The translations under genes were made by a program, and so were the position numbers. This document shows, piece by piece, positions 7,860-14,419 of a stretch of 16,054 bases of DNA. Position 1 is the stretch's first letter. Each line of letters begins with the position of its first letter. The notes under the pieces are model-generated. The model was not told the DNA's origin. It ran no database searches and saw only the letters and a list, made by a program, of their open reading frames with translations. The stretch is from Pelomonas sp036401055. GTDB taxonomy: Bacteria > Pseudomonadota > Gammaproteobacteria > Burkholderiales > Burkholderiaceae_C. The stretch is taken from contig DASWWC010000291.1 in NCBI GenBank assembly GCA_036401055.1, positions 1 to 16,054 of the forward strand, in the 5' to 3' direction.

Positions 7860-7865
7860 GGGAGA
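7860..7865 (+). promoter_or_regulatory. Ribosome binding site pointing to an ATC start of the PilZ gene
   Basis: GGGAGA lies six bases before ATC 7871-7873 when measured from the GGGAG core. There is no ATG or TTG in frame nearby, and the only GTG is at 7802, inside the previous gene. Confidence 0.5.
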
Positions 7866-7870
7866 CCATC

Positions 7871-8248
7871 ATCAGCACCGAACGCCGCCAATTCGCCCGC
7901 GTCGCCTTTGCCGCCGGCGCCGAGCTGATCACCACGCAGGCCCTGCTGCCCTGCCAGGTCATCGACATCTCGCTGAAGGGCGTGCTGCTGCAGCTGCCGG
8001 CCGGCGCCGCGCCGCAGGTGGGCATGCCCTGCCTCGTCAAGCTGCCGCTGGGCGACCCGGCCGAGGGCCTGCACATCGCCATGGCCGGCGAGCTGGCCCA
8101 CGTGCACGGCGGCCACGCCGGCGTGCTGTGCCGCAGCATCGACCTGGAGTCCATCACCCACCTGCGCCGCCTCATCGAGGTCAACCTGGGCGACACGGCA
8201 GCGTCGGAGCGCGAACTCAAGGCCCTGATCGCCGCCGCCGGCGCCTGA
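7871..8248 (+). CDS. PilZ-domain (c-di-GMP-binding) protein with apparent ATC start
   Basis: From ATC 7871 the product is 125 residues, reading (M)STERRQFARVAF. The PilZ c-di-GMP motifs are present: RRQFAR (RxxxR, residues 5-10) and DISLKG (D/NxSxxG, residues 32-37), followed by the expected beta-barrel strands (GMPCLVKLPL, GLHIAMAGELAHVHG) and a helix (SITHLRRLIEVNLG). Single-domain PilZ proteins act as c-di-GMP effectors on motility, exopolysaccharide or pili. The oddity is the start: the position where relatives have ATG-AGC-ACC-GAA reads ATC-AGC-ACC-GAA. Either AUC initiates weakly, or the gene starts at GTG 7802 or ATG 7709 within the upstream gene, or the start has been lost. Function is confident; start and expression are uncertain. 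Confidence 0.8.
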   Translation: MSTERRQFARVAFAAGAELITTQALLPCQVIDISLKGVLLQLPAGAAPQVGMPCLVKLPLGDPAEGLHIAMAGELAHVHGGHAGVLCRSIDLESITHLRRLIEVNLGDTAASERELKALIAAAGA

Positions 8249-8261
8249 TCGCCCCGATCAG
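8245..8261. terminator. Hairpin at the PilZ stop codon
   Basis: Perfect 7-bp inverted repeat CTGATCG / CGATCAG with a CCC loop, overlapping the TGA stop. No T-run follows, so it is at best a Rho-dependent or RNA-stability element. Confidence 0.35.
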
Positions 8262-8328
8262 ACGGAATTCGCGCCGCTCCGAGCCCGTTTCGTCGCATGC
8301 CGGCCCGCGTCCTGAGCCACGGCCCAGA

Positions 8329-9435
8329 ATGGCGCCGATGGAGGACCTGACCCCGCTGCAAGCCTTTCGCCGCATCTGCAATCTGCGCATGCTGGCGGGG
8401 GTCTACTACTTCTGCCTGCTGTACGCGGTGTCGCGCTCGCTGACCTGGTACGGCGAGGAGCGCGGTGACCTGGTCGACTTCCTGTTCTCGCTGGTCCGCT
8501 TCAGCCGCCAGACGCTGCTGACCGGCGTGTCGCTGCTGCTGATGGTGGCGCTGGCCGAGGCGCTGCTGGCCGGCCGGCGCTGGAAACTGCCCGCCGCGCT
8601 GACGGTGCAGGCCCTGGCCATCGGCGCCGGGGCGGCGATCGGCGCCTACCTGCGCTGGGCGATCACCTTGACGGAAGACCCTGGCAACAAGCTCAAGCCC
8701 AGCTGGTTCCTGTCCACCGTCGCCATCTGGATGCTGCTGGGCGGCATGGCCTATGCGCTGCTGCGCGTCAGCCGCGCGCAGCGCAGCGGCCGCGAGCAGC
8801 TGACGCAGCTGTTCCGCGAGCGCGAGACGCTGAAGGCGCAGCAGACCGAGGCCCAGCTGTCGGCGCTGAACGCGCAGATCGAGCCGCACTTCCTGTTCAA
8901 CACGCTGGCCAACGTGAAGCGGCTGTACGAGACCCAGCCCGAGCGCGGCCGCCACATGCTGGTGGCGCTGATCGCCTACCTGCGGGCGGCCCTGCCCGGC
9001 ATGCGCCGGCACGAGTCCACGCTGGCCGACGAGCTGGAGCTGGTGCGCCACTACCTGGCCATCCTGCAGATGCGCATGGGCGAGCGGCTCTCCTTCGACA
9101 TCGACGCGCCGGCCGAACTGCTGTCGGCCCACCTGCCCACGCTGGTGCTGCCCACGTTGGTCGAGAACGCCATCAAGCACGGCCTGTCGCCGCTGCCGGA
9201 GGGGGGGCACATCACGATCCGTGCGCGGCCCGACGCCCAGGGCGGTCTGCACATCGAGGTGGCCGACAACGGCCAGGGCTTTGGCAGCGCCAGTGGCGGC
9301 GCCGGCGTGGGCCTGGCCAACACGCGCGCCCGGCTGGCGGCCCGCTTCGGCGATGCGGCCGCGCTGGAGCTGGAGGCCGCCCAGCCGCGTGGCGTCATCG
9401 CCCGCGTGCGCCTGCCGGCGGAAGCATTGCCATGA
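8329..9435 (+). CDS. LytS/YehU-type sensor histidine kinase
   Basis: A 368-residue membrane kinase. Four transmembrane segments fall near residues 19-37, 62-80, 88-106 and 127-146, with little extracytoplasmic domain. A coiled linker (REQLTQLFRERETLKAQQTE) leads to the His_kinase domain with phospho-acceptor His187 in AQIEPHFLFNTL, then the N-box LVENAIKHG (277-285), G1 box ADNGQGFG (312-319) and G2 box GVGLANTRARL (326-336), so all catalytic elements are intact. It probably phosphorylates the LytTR regulator two genes downstream. ATG 8329 and ATG 8338 (MEDLTPLQAF) are both possible starts; neither has a clear ribosome binding site. The signal is unknown. Confidence 0.9.
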   Translation: MAPMEDLTPLQAFRRICNLRMLAGVYYFCLLYAVSRSLTWYGEERGDLVDFLFSLVRFSRQTLLTGVSLLLMVALAEALLAGRRWKLPAALTVQALAIGAGAAIGAYLRWAITLTEDPGNKLKPSWFLSTVAIWMLLGGMAYALLRVSRAQRSGREQLTQLFRERETLKAQQTEAQLSALNAQIEPHFLFNTLANVKRLYETQPERGRHMLVALIAYLRAALPGMRRHESTLADELELVRHYLAILQMRMGERLSFDIDAPAELLSAHLPTLVLPTLVENAIKHGLSPLPEGGHITIRARPDAQGGLHIEVADNGQGFGSASGGAGVGLANTRARLAARFGDAAALELEAAQPRGVIARVRLPAEALP

Positions 9436-9592
9436 GTGCGCCCCTCGTCCGCTCCTGCGCCGCTGCACGCGGGCAGGCCCGGCCGGTCCCCCGAGGGGAC
9501 GGCGATGCTCGCGGCATTGAGCCGCTTGCACATCGCCTGACGGGCCGGCTTGGGAGCGGCCCGGCGCTCGGCCCGAAAAGCGGAGCGGCACG
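9436..9592. other. Spacer with palindromes between the two kinase-like genes
   Basis: 157 bases without a convincing gene. They hold a perfect GTCCCC / GGGGAC hairpin with a CGA loop (9486-9500) and a 7-bp CGGGCCG / CGGCCCG hairpin (9541-9563). GGAG at 9582-9585 is the ribosome binding site for the next gene. A 54-codon frame (9432-9596) fits exactly between both genes with ATGA overlaps at each end, but its composition looks non-coding. Confidence 0.5.
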
Positions 9593-10642
9593 ATGATCCG
9601 CCACGTGCTGCGCTCCTGGGCCTCGCTGCGCTGGCAGGAGGCGCTGGTCTTCGCCGTCGCCGGCCTGCTGTTCGGCGCCATCGACCTGACCTCGCTGCTG
9701 GAGTTCAACCCCGGCGACCAGCTGCCGCAGGTGCTGGCCCGCCACCTCAGCGTGCCGCTGGTCAGCGTCGCGGTGCTGCTGCTGTGCTGGCTGCCGGCCG
9801 CGCGCAGCAGCCCCATTCACCCGGCCCGCCGGGCCCGGCTGGTGGCGGCCACGCTGCTGGGCTCGGTGCTGACCATCGCCATCGTCTACCCGCTGATCGC
9901 CACCCTGCCCTGGCCGTCGATGTGCGACCTCTACGTGGCCTTTCACGGCAAGCCCAACAAGTGCACCAACTTCCGCGCCACGGCCATCGTCGGCGACATG
10001 CTGTGGGTGTTCATGCCGGCGCTGATGATCGTGGGCGTGCTGGAGTTCCGCGCGCTGCGCCGCCGCCAGGACCAGGCCGTGCAGGACCTGCTGCGCGAGC
10101 ACAGCCAGCTGCGCCGCAACGCGCTGGCCTCGCAGCTGGCCGCCATGCAGGCGCAGGTGGACCCCAAGCTGCTGTTCGACGCGCTGGTCGCCGTGGAGCA
10201 GGCCTATGGCCGCCAGGCCCCCGACGCCAGCGCGCGGCTGGAGCGCCTGATCAGCCACTTGCGCGTGGCGCTGCCGCGCCTGCGCGACACCGGCGCCACG
10301 CTGGCCGGCGAGGCCGAGCTGATCGCCAGCTACCTGGACCTGCTGCGCGACCTGAACGGCAGCCCGCCCACGTTCGAGGTGGACCTGGGCGCCCGCGCCA
10401 ACGCCTGCCTGCCGCCCATGCTGCTGCTGCCGCTGGTGCAGCGCGCGTTGCGGCTGGGCCATCCCACGAGATGCTGGCTGAAGGCCGGGCCACCGCTGCG
10501 GCTGGGCTTTGACGAGGCCGGGCTGTGCAGCGACGATGCCGAGCTGGCGTCGCTGCGCGAGCGCCTGGCCGTGCTGGACGCCAAACTGGTCTGCCACAGT
10601 GCCGACGGGCTCACCGAATTCACGTTGAATCTGCCCTCATGA
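9593..10642 (+). CDS. Degenerate LytS-like protein (histidine pseudokinase)
   Basis: A 349-residue protein homologous in layout to the preceding kinase: transmembrane segments near 18-36, 53-70, 84-104 and 134-150, a coiled linker, then a His_kinase-like domain. The acceptor motif QIEPHFLFNTL of its neighbour is here QVDPKLLFDAL (188-198), with Lys192 replacing His and Asp196 replacing Asn. The N-box is lost (LLLPLVQRALRLGHPT, 277-292), and no DxGxG or GxGL box can be found; the ATPase region is truncated. The loop between membrane segments 3 and 4 (residues 106-130) holds Cys111 and Cys124, a possible disulfide-linked sensor loop. It should not autophosphorylate and may act as a partner or sensor subunit of the intact kinase. 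The last codon overlaps the regulator start (ATGA). Confidence 0.85.
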   Translation: MIRHVLRSWASLRWQEALVFAVAGLLFGAIDLTSLLEFNPGDQLPQVLARHLSVPLVSVAVLLLCWLPAARSSPIHPARRARLVAATLLGSVLTIAIVYPLIATLPWPSMCDLYVAFHGKPNKCTNFRATAIVGDMLWVFMPALMIVGVLEFRALRRRQDQAVQDLLREHSQLRRNALASQLAAMQAQVDPKLLFDALVAVEQAYGRQAPDASARLERLISHLRVALPRLRDTGATLAGEAELIASYLDLLRDLNGSPPTFEVDLGARANACLPPMLLLPLVQRALRLGHPTRCWLKAGPPLRLGFDEAGLCSDDAELASLRERLAVLDAKLVCHSADGLTEFTLNLPS

Positions 10643-11406
10643 GCCTGTTCGCCCCCACCGCCGTTGTTGCCGAGGATGAAGCCGCGCTGCGTGGCGAGCT
10701 GGTCGAACAGCTGGGCCGGCTGTGGCCCGAGCTGAGCATCGTCGGCGAGGCCGCCGACGGCCTGGAGGCGCTGCGCCTGCTGGACCAGCACCGGCCCGAC
10801 ATCCTGTTCCTGGACATCGAGATGCCCGGCGCCAAGGGCATCGACGTGGCGCGCGAGGCCAATGGCCGGGCCCATGTGGTGTTCGTCACCGCCTACGACC
10901 AGCACGCCATCGCCGCCTTCGACCAGGGCGCGGTGGACTACCTGCTGAAACCGCTGGCCGGCGCGCGGCTGTTCACGGCCATCACGCGGCTGAAGGCGAG
11001 GCTGGGCCAGGCGCCCGCGGCGCTGGGCAACGTGCTGGAGCAGCTGGGCAGCCGGGCAGCCGCGCCGACCGGCGGGCGTGCACCGCTGCGCTGGATCAAC
11101 GCTTCGGTGGGCCAGACGCTGCGCCTCATCACGGTGGACGAGGTGATGTTCTTCCAGAGCGACAACAAGTACACCCGGCTGGGGCTGAAGGACGGCGAGG
11201 CGCTGATCCGCAAGCCGCTGAAGGAGCTGATCGACGAGCTGGACCCGCAGCAGTTCTGGCAGATCCACCGCTCCACGCTGGTCAACGTGACCGCGATTGC
11301 GAGCGTGAGCCGCGACTTCCGCGGCCGCATGCAGATCAAGCTCAAGCACGGCGCCGAGACGCTGCTGGTCGCCGAGAGCTGCGCGCATCTGTTCCGGCAG
11401 ATGTAG
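10639..11406 (+). CDS. LytTR-family response regulator
   Basis: A 255-residue two-component regulator. The receiver domain (about 8-125) has the acidic pair Glu12/Asp13, phospho-acceptor Asp59 in LFLDIEMPG, Thr84 in FVTAYD and Lys104 in YLLKPL, so it is fully equipped. The LytTR DNA-binding domain (about 150-252) has the family marks FFQSDNKYTRLGL (171-183), RKPLKEL and FWQIHRSTLVNV (206-217). The ATG overlaps the stop of the pseudokinase (ATGA at 10639-10642), so translation is coupled. The set is kinase, pseudokinase, regulator. Its stop codon is one base from the stop of the convergent ANTAR regulator, so the two transcripts must overlap. Targets are unknown. Confidence 0.93.
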   Translation: MSLFAPTAVVAEDEAALRGELVEQLGRLWPELSIVGEAADGLEALRLLDQHRPDILFLDIEMPGAKGIDVAREANGRAHVVFVTAYDQHAIAAFDQGAVDYLLKPLAGARLFTAITRLKARLGQAPAALGNVLEQLGSRAAAPTGGRAPLRWINASVGQTLRLITVDEVMFFQSDNKYTRLGLKDGEALIRKPLKELIDELDPQQFWQIHRSTLVNVTAIASVSRDFRGRMQIKLKHGAETLLVAESCAHLFRQM

Positions 11407-11407
11407 C

Positions 11408-12655
11408 TCAGCCCAGGATCAGCTGCAGCGACCCCTGCAATGCCTTGATCAGCTCCTCCAGGGCCTGCAGCAGCCGCTCGCTGCCCTGGTGCATGCGCTG
11501 CACCGCGTCGCCCTGCTCCACGCGCAGGCCGCGCAGCAGCACCAGCCAGGCCTCGTCCACGGCCGCGAAGGCGGGTTGCAGCGTCGGGCCGGCCAGCGGC
11601 GTGGCGCGGACCTCGTCGTAGGCCTTGATGAACTCGTCCAGCCCGGCGGCCAGGCCGCTGACGTCGTGACCCGGCATGACCTGGGCCAGCAGGCCTTGCT
11701 TGGCCAGGCTCTGGCTCAGCAGGCGCAGCCGCGTGACCTGGGCCAGCAGGCCCACGGGGCGCTGGCCGGCGCGCTCGGACAGCCGCGCCACCAGCGTCTC
11801 GCTGGCCTCCAGCAGCCGCTGGGCGGCAAGGTCGCTGCGCGCCAGGTCGGGCGTGCGCGTGCGCAGCGCCGCGTCCAGCTGTGCCCAGGCGGTGGACACC
11901 GCGCCCAGCTCCTCGCCCAGTTGGTGGCGCAGCAGCTCGGACAGCCGGGCCAGGTTGGCGGTGACGCGCTCGCTGGACGCATCCAGCAAGGCCTGCACCT
12001 CGCGGCGCTCGGGTGGCGCCAGCTTGGGCCACTGGCGCAGCGCCTGCAGCTTGACCAGGCGCTGGCTCAGCATGCGCTGCGCGCCGGCGCGCTCCAGCGC
12101 CTCGGACAGCTCGGCCGTATGAACGATGCCGCGCGCCACCTCGGGCAGCTTGGCCTGGGTCTGCATGGCGGTGTTGCGAAGCAGCGCGAACGCGGCGGCC
12201 TCGTCGATGCCGCGGGCCTGCATCAACAGGCCCTTGGCGCGCTCGGTCCACTTGCGCTCGTCCAGCTTGGCCTGCGCCGCGCTGTCGCGGGCCTGAAGCT
12301 GGCGGGACAGCTCGCCCGCCCACTGCAAGCTCTCGGCAAGATGGTCGGCCGGCACGTCGGCGGGCAGCCACAGCAGCGCGCCGCGAGCCAGCGCGGCCTG
12401 GCGCTGCTCGGGCGTGGGCGGCGGTGACAGCAGCACCACGGGCAGGCCGAAGGCCCGATCGGAGTGCATCAGCCGGGCCAGCGAGGTGCGGTCGGGGCAC
12501 CACAGCAGACCGAGGGCCGGCCCATCTTCGGGCGGCGCCAGCTCGGAAACGGTGCGCAGCGTCAAGCCGCGGGCGACCAGATCGGCGGCCTGAGGGGGGG
12601 CCTCGGGGCTGCAGATCAGCAATGAAAACGAAGGGCTTGAGGTGGTGTCGGACAT
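11408..12655 (-). CDS. ANTAR-domain RNA-binding regulator with PilJ/NarX-type nitrate-sensing region
   Basis: A 415-residue soluble protein. Residues 8-115 resemble a receiver fold (FSLLICS, GLLWCPD, LPVVLLSPPPTPEQ, LWLPAD) but lack the clear Asp/Lys phosphorylation pair: a pseudo-receiver as in NasT/AmiR types. Residues 125-180 are an ANTAR domain (DERKWTERAKGLLMQARG, then EAAAFALLRNTAMQ), which binds RNA hairpins and prevents transcription termination. Residues 185-400 are helical with AGAQRMLSQRLVKLQAL (190-206), the P-box of PilJ_N/NarX nitrate sensors, and a weaker repeat VTRLRLLSQSLAKQG (307-321). The order (ANTAR before sensor) is the reverse of Klebsiella NasR, where the NIT sensor is N-terminal. 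It is divergent from narK1, whose leader has an ANTAR-like hairpin, so nitrate/nitrite-dependent control of the narK genes is the likely role. The start at 12655 is the conserved-looking MSDTTSS; no clear ribosome binding site. Confidence 0.88.
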   Translation of the reverse strand: MSDTTSSPSFSLLICSPEAPPQAADLVARGLTLRTVSELAPPEDGPALGLLWCPDRTSLARLMHSDRAFGLPVVLLSPPPTPEQRQAALARGALLWLPADVPADHLAESLQWAGELSRQLQARDSAAQAKLDERKWTERAKGLLMQARGIDEAAAFALLRNTAMQTQAKLPEVARGIVHTAELSEALERAGAQRMLSQRLVKLQALRQWPKLAPPERREVQALLDASSERVTANLARLSELLRHQLGEELGAVSTAWAQLDAALRTRTPDLARSDLAAQRLLEASETLVARLSERAGQRPVGLLAQVTRLRLLSQSLAKQGLLAQVMPGHDVSGLAAGLDEFIKAYDEVRATPLAGPTLQPAFAAVDEAWLVLLRGLRVEQGDAVQRMHQGSERLLQALEELIKALQGSLQLILG

Positions 12656-12842
12656 GGCTTCGGATCTCACGCCCCAAAACGGCGCAAGAACCGGGCCAGC
12701 TTGCGGACAGCCGGGCGGGCACGGCGTTTGCGATGAACGGGATGCTGCCTGCAATGGTGCGGGCGGCTTTCCCGCAGCGACGTATCGATGCCGCCCTGGC
12801 ACGCGTCGTGGGTGGCTTCGGCCGTTGCGCCTGGAGCCTCCG
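12656..12842 (+). promoter_or_regulatory. narK1 leader / divergent control region
   Basis: 187 bases between the regulator and narK1. At its left end CGCC (12670-12673) and GGCG (12681-12684) form a dyad around CCAAAAC; the same block recurs before narK2. The ANTAR-like hairpin lies at 12744-12767, and GGAG (12833-12836) is the narK1 ribosome binding site. After the ANTAR hairpin a longer imperfect stem involves GCCGCCC near 12790 and GGGTGGC near 12810. No obvious FNR box (TTGAT-N4-ATCAA) or good sigma70 pair was found. Confidence 0.6.
12744..12767 (+). ncRNA. ANTAR-target-like hairpin in the narK1 leader
   Basis: Left arm GCTGCCTGC (12744-12752), loop AATGGT (12753-12758), right arm GCGGGCGGC (12759-12767): nine base pairs including two G-U pairs. 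The six-base loop has A at position 1 and G at position 4, the published rule for ANTAR-bound stem-loops. The right arm can instead pair in TGCGGG / CCCGCA (12758-12776), a mutually exclusive hairpin, but no T-run follows. A first, upstream hairpin (CGTT 12725-12728 with AACG near 12736) is weak and does not follow the loop rule. Confidence 0.6.
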
Positions 12843-14117
12843 ATGTCCGCTTTCCAAAACTTCAAAAAGGCCGGCCACTGGCCCACCTTGCTGGCCGCCT
12901 TCCTGTACTTCGACTTCTGCTTCGCGATCTGGGTGCTGAACGGCGCGATGGCGCCCTTCATCAGCGAGACCTTCGCGCTGACGCCGGCACAGAAGGGCTT
13001 CATGATCTCGGTGCCCATCCTGGCCGGCGCGCTGATGCGCTTCCCGCTGGGCGTGCTGGCCCAGTACATCGGCCGCAAGAACGCGGCGATGGTGGAGATG
13101 GGGCTGATCGTCGCGGCGCTGGGCTTCGGCTTCCTGTTCGTCGACAGCTACGACTCCGTGCTCGCCATGGGCGTGCTGCTGGGCATTGCCGGCGCGAGCT
13201 TCGGCGTCGCGCTGAGCCTGGGTTCGGGCTGGTACCCGCCCAAGTACAAGGGCCTGGCAATGGGCATTGCCGGTGCCGGCAACTCGGGCACCGTGCTGGC
13301 CGTGCTGTTCGCGCCGCCACTGGCCACGCAGTTCGGCTGGCAGACCGTCTACGGCCTGGCCGCCGCCACCATGCTGCTGCCCATGCTCGTCATGTGGTTC
13401 GCCGCCAAGGAGCCGCCGGACCGCGAGCACCAGAGTTTCCGCGAGCACATCAGCTGCTTGTTCGAGAAGGACGGCTGGGCCTTCAGCCTGATCTACATCG
13501 TCAGCTTCGGCGGCTTCATCGGCCTGGCGAGCTTCCTGCCCACCTATTTCTACGACCAGTTCAAGGTCACCAAGATCGAGGCCGGCCAGCTGACCATGCT
13601 GGCCACGCTGATGGGCTCGGCCGTGCGCATCGCCGGCGGTGCGCTGTCGGACCGCATCGGCGGCGTCAACACGCTGACCTGGGTGCTGGTGATGGTGGCC
13701 GTGTCGCTGCTGGCCTGCGGCATGGCGGGCGGCTCGCTGGTGCTGACCACGCTGCTGTTCATGCTGTGCTTCGCCGCCTTCGGCGCCGGCAACGGCGCGC
13801 TGTTCCAGCTGGTGCCGCTGCGCTGGCCGGTGACGACGGCCGTGGCCGGCTCGATGATCGGCGAGATCGGCGCCCTGGGTGGCGGCTTCCTGCCCAATGC
13901 CATGGGCCAGAGCAAGCAGCTCACCGGCAGCTATTTCTGGGGCTTCGTCGCGTTCGCCGTGCTCGCGCTGGTGATGCTGGCCATGCTGCGCGTGGTGCAG
14001 ATCCGCTGGACGCGCACCTGGGCCGAAAAAGGAGGCAGAGCCAAAGGCGATGCGTCCTTTTCAGCGAAGGCTAACTTGGCCTCGGCCAAGTTAAGCCCGC
14101 AAAGCGGGCGGCCGTAG
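12843..14117 (+). CDS. narK1: Nitrate/nitrite porter NarK1 (NNP family of MFS) with altered C-terminus
   Basis: A 424-residue, 12-helix major facilitator. NNP signatures are present twice: GIAGAGNSGT (141-150) and AAFGAGNGALFQLVP (311-325). The two substrate-binding arginines are Arg66 in AGALMRFPLG and Arg262 in GSAVRIAGG. The cytoplasmic loop has FEKDGWAFS (207-215). It is about 70% identical by eye to narK2, a tandem duplicate. It begins at ATG 12843 (MSAFQNFKKAGHWP), preceded by GGAG six bases upstream. The last 24 residues (401-424) do not match narK2: a palindromic insertion has replaced the native tail, which survives out of frame at 14122-14190. The tail is cytoplasmic after the last helix, so transport is probably unaffected. 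Confidence 0.92.
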   Translation: MSAFQNFKKAGHWPTLLAAFLYFDFCFAIWVLNGAMAPFISETFALTPAQKGFMISVPILAGALMRFPLGVLAQYIGRKNAAMVEMGLIVAALGFGFLFVDSYDSVLAMGVLLGIAGASFGVALSLGSGWYPPKYKGLAMGIAGAGNSGTVLAVLFAPPLATQFGWQTVYGLAAATMLLPMLVMWFAAKEPPDREHQSFREHISCLFEKDGWAFSLIYIVSFGGFIGLASFLPTYFYDQFKVTKIEAGQLTMLATLMGSAVRIAGGALSDRIGGVNTLTWVLVMVAVSLLACGMAGGSLVLTTLLFMLCFAAFGAGNGALFQLVPLRWPVTTAVAGSMIGEIGALGGGFLPNAMGQSKQLTGSYFWGFVAFAVLALVMLAMLRVVQIRWTRTWAEKGGRAKGDASFSAKANLASAKLSPQSGRP

Positions 14118-14122
14118 CCACA
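14029..14122 (+). repeat. About 94-base palindrome-rich insertion in the 3' end of narK1
   Basis: Compared with narK2, the codons for KGGR occur twice, at 14028-14039 and 14122-14133, offset by 94 bases. The extra segment holds the inverted repeats TAACTTGGCC / GGCCAAGTTA (14072-14093, 2-base loop) and GCCCGC / GCGGGC (14095-14109, AAA loop). GCCAC / GTGGC spans the right boundary (14117-14130). As 94 is not a multiple of 3 it shifts the frame to the stop at 14115. Exact edges are uncertain by a few bases. It resembles a REP/MITE-type non-coding element; no transposase is present. Confidence 0.65.
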
Positions 14123-14318
14123 AGGGTGGCCGCACTCGCGCCGTGCCCGCTGCGGATGCACAGGATCCCGTCAGCTACCAGCGCGCCTGAACGCTCCAAG
14201 GCGGTGCAGTCACGGCACCGCGGCGCGGCACACCGAGGCTGGCGCCCCAAGATAGGGCGCAAATCGATCCGCCGTTTCGGCGAAACCTGGGCATGAGGCT
14301 TGCATTTGGTGAGGCGTG

Positions 14319-14338
14319 GGCTCGCAATGGTGCGAGCC
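14319..14338 (+). ncRNA. ANTAR-target-like hairpin in the narK2 leader
   Basis: Left arm GGCTCGC (14319-14325), loop AATGGT (14326-14331), right arm GCGAGCC (14332-14338): seven perfect pairs. The loop is identical to the one before narK1. Relative to that stem, C-G is replaced by T-A (14322/14335) and T-G by G-C (14319/14338), so pairing is kept while sequence changes. Confidence 0.65.
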
Positions 14339-14381
14339 GCCTTCCCGCCGCGACGACCCAGCCGCCCAGGCGCACGTCCGC

Positions 14382-14416
14382 GGGGCTTGGGCGTCGGAGT
14401 TGCCCGACCCAGCCCC
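14382..14416 (+). other. Strong hairpin directly before the narK2 start codon
   Basis: GGGGCT (14382-14387) pairs with AGCCCC (14411-14416), GGG (14389-14391) with CCC (14408-14410), and TCGG (14394-14397) with CCGA (14404-14407), separated by small bulges. It ends three bases before ATG 14420, where a ribosome would bind, so it may restrict translation or act as a terminator-like element. Confidence 0.5.
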
Positions 14417-14419
14417 AAG

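Larger units (their letters stand above)
14118..14419 (+). promoter_or_regulatory. narK1-narK2 intergenic region with narK2 leader
   Basis: 302 bases. The left part (14122-14190) is the former narK1 3' end, still readable to TGA 14188. A GCGCCC / GGGCGC dyad (14242-14260, 7-base loop) matches the dyad before narK1, a small CGCCG / CGGCG hairpin lies at about 14270-14282, and the ANTAR-like hairpin is at 14319-14338. A strong hairpin abuts the start codon (14382-14416). No ribosome binding site of normal quality precedes ATG 14420. Confidence 0.6.

Noticed and set aside
9432..9596. 54-codon frame joined by ATGA overlaps to both neighbouring genes
   Set aside because: Tempting position, but the peptide is only Arg/Gly/Pro/Ala-rich, contains two palindromes and lacks a ribosome binding site. 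Conservation in relatives would be needed.
7117..9816. Open frame of 899 codons on the minus strand
   Set aside because: Antisense to eipA's upstream region, the hypothetical, PilZ and kinase genes, all of which have recognisable motifs or codon bias.
12758..12776. Terminator alternative to the narK1 ANTAR hairpin
   Set aside because: The TGCGGG/CCCGCA stem is real, but no T-run follows and the pairing is not preserved in the narK2 leader, so it is not called a terminator.
10938..13448. Open frame of 836 codons on the minus strand
   Set aside because: It overlaps the ANTAR regulator in another frame and the antisense of narK1; no domain is recognisable.
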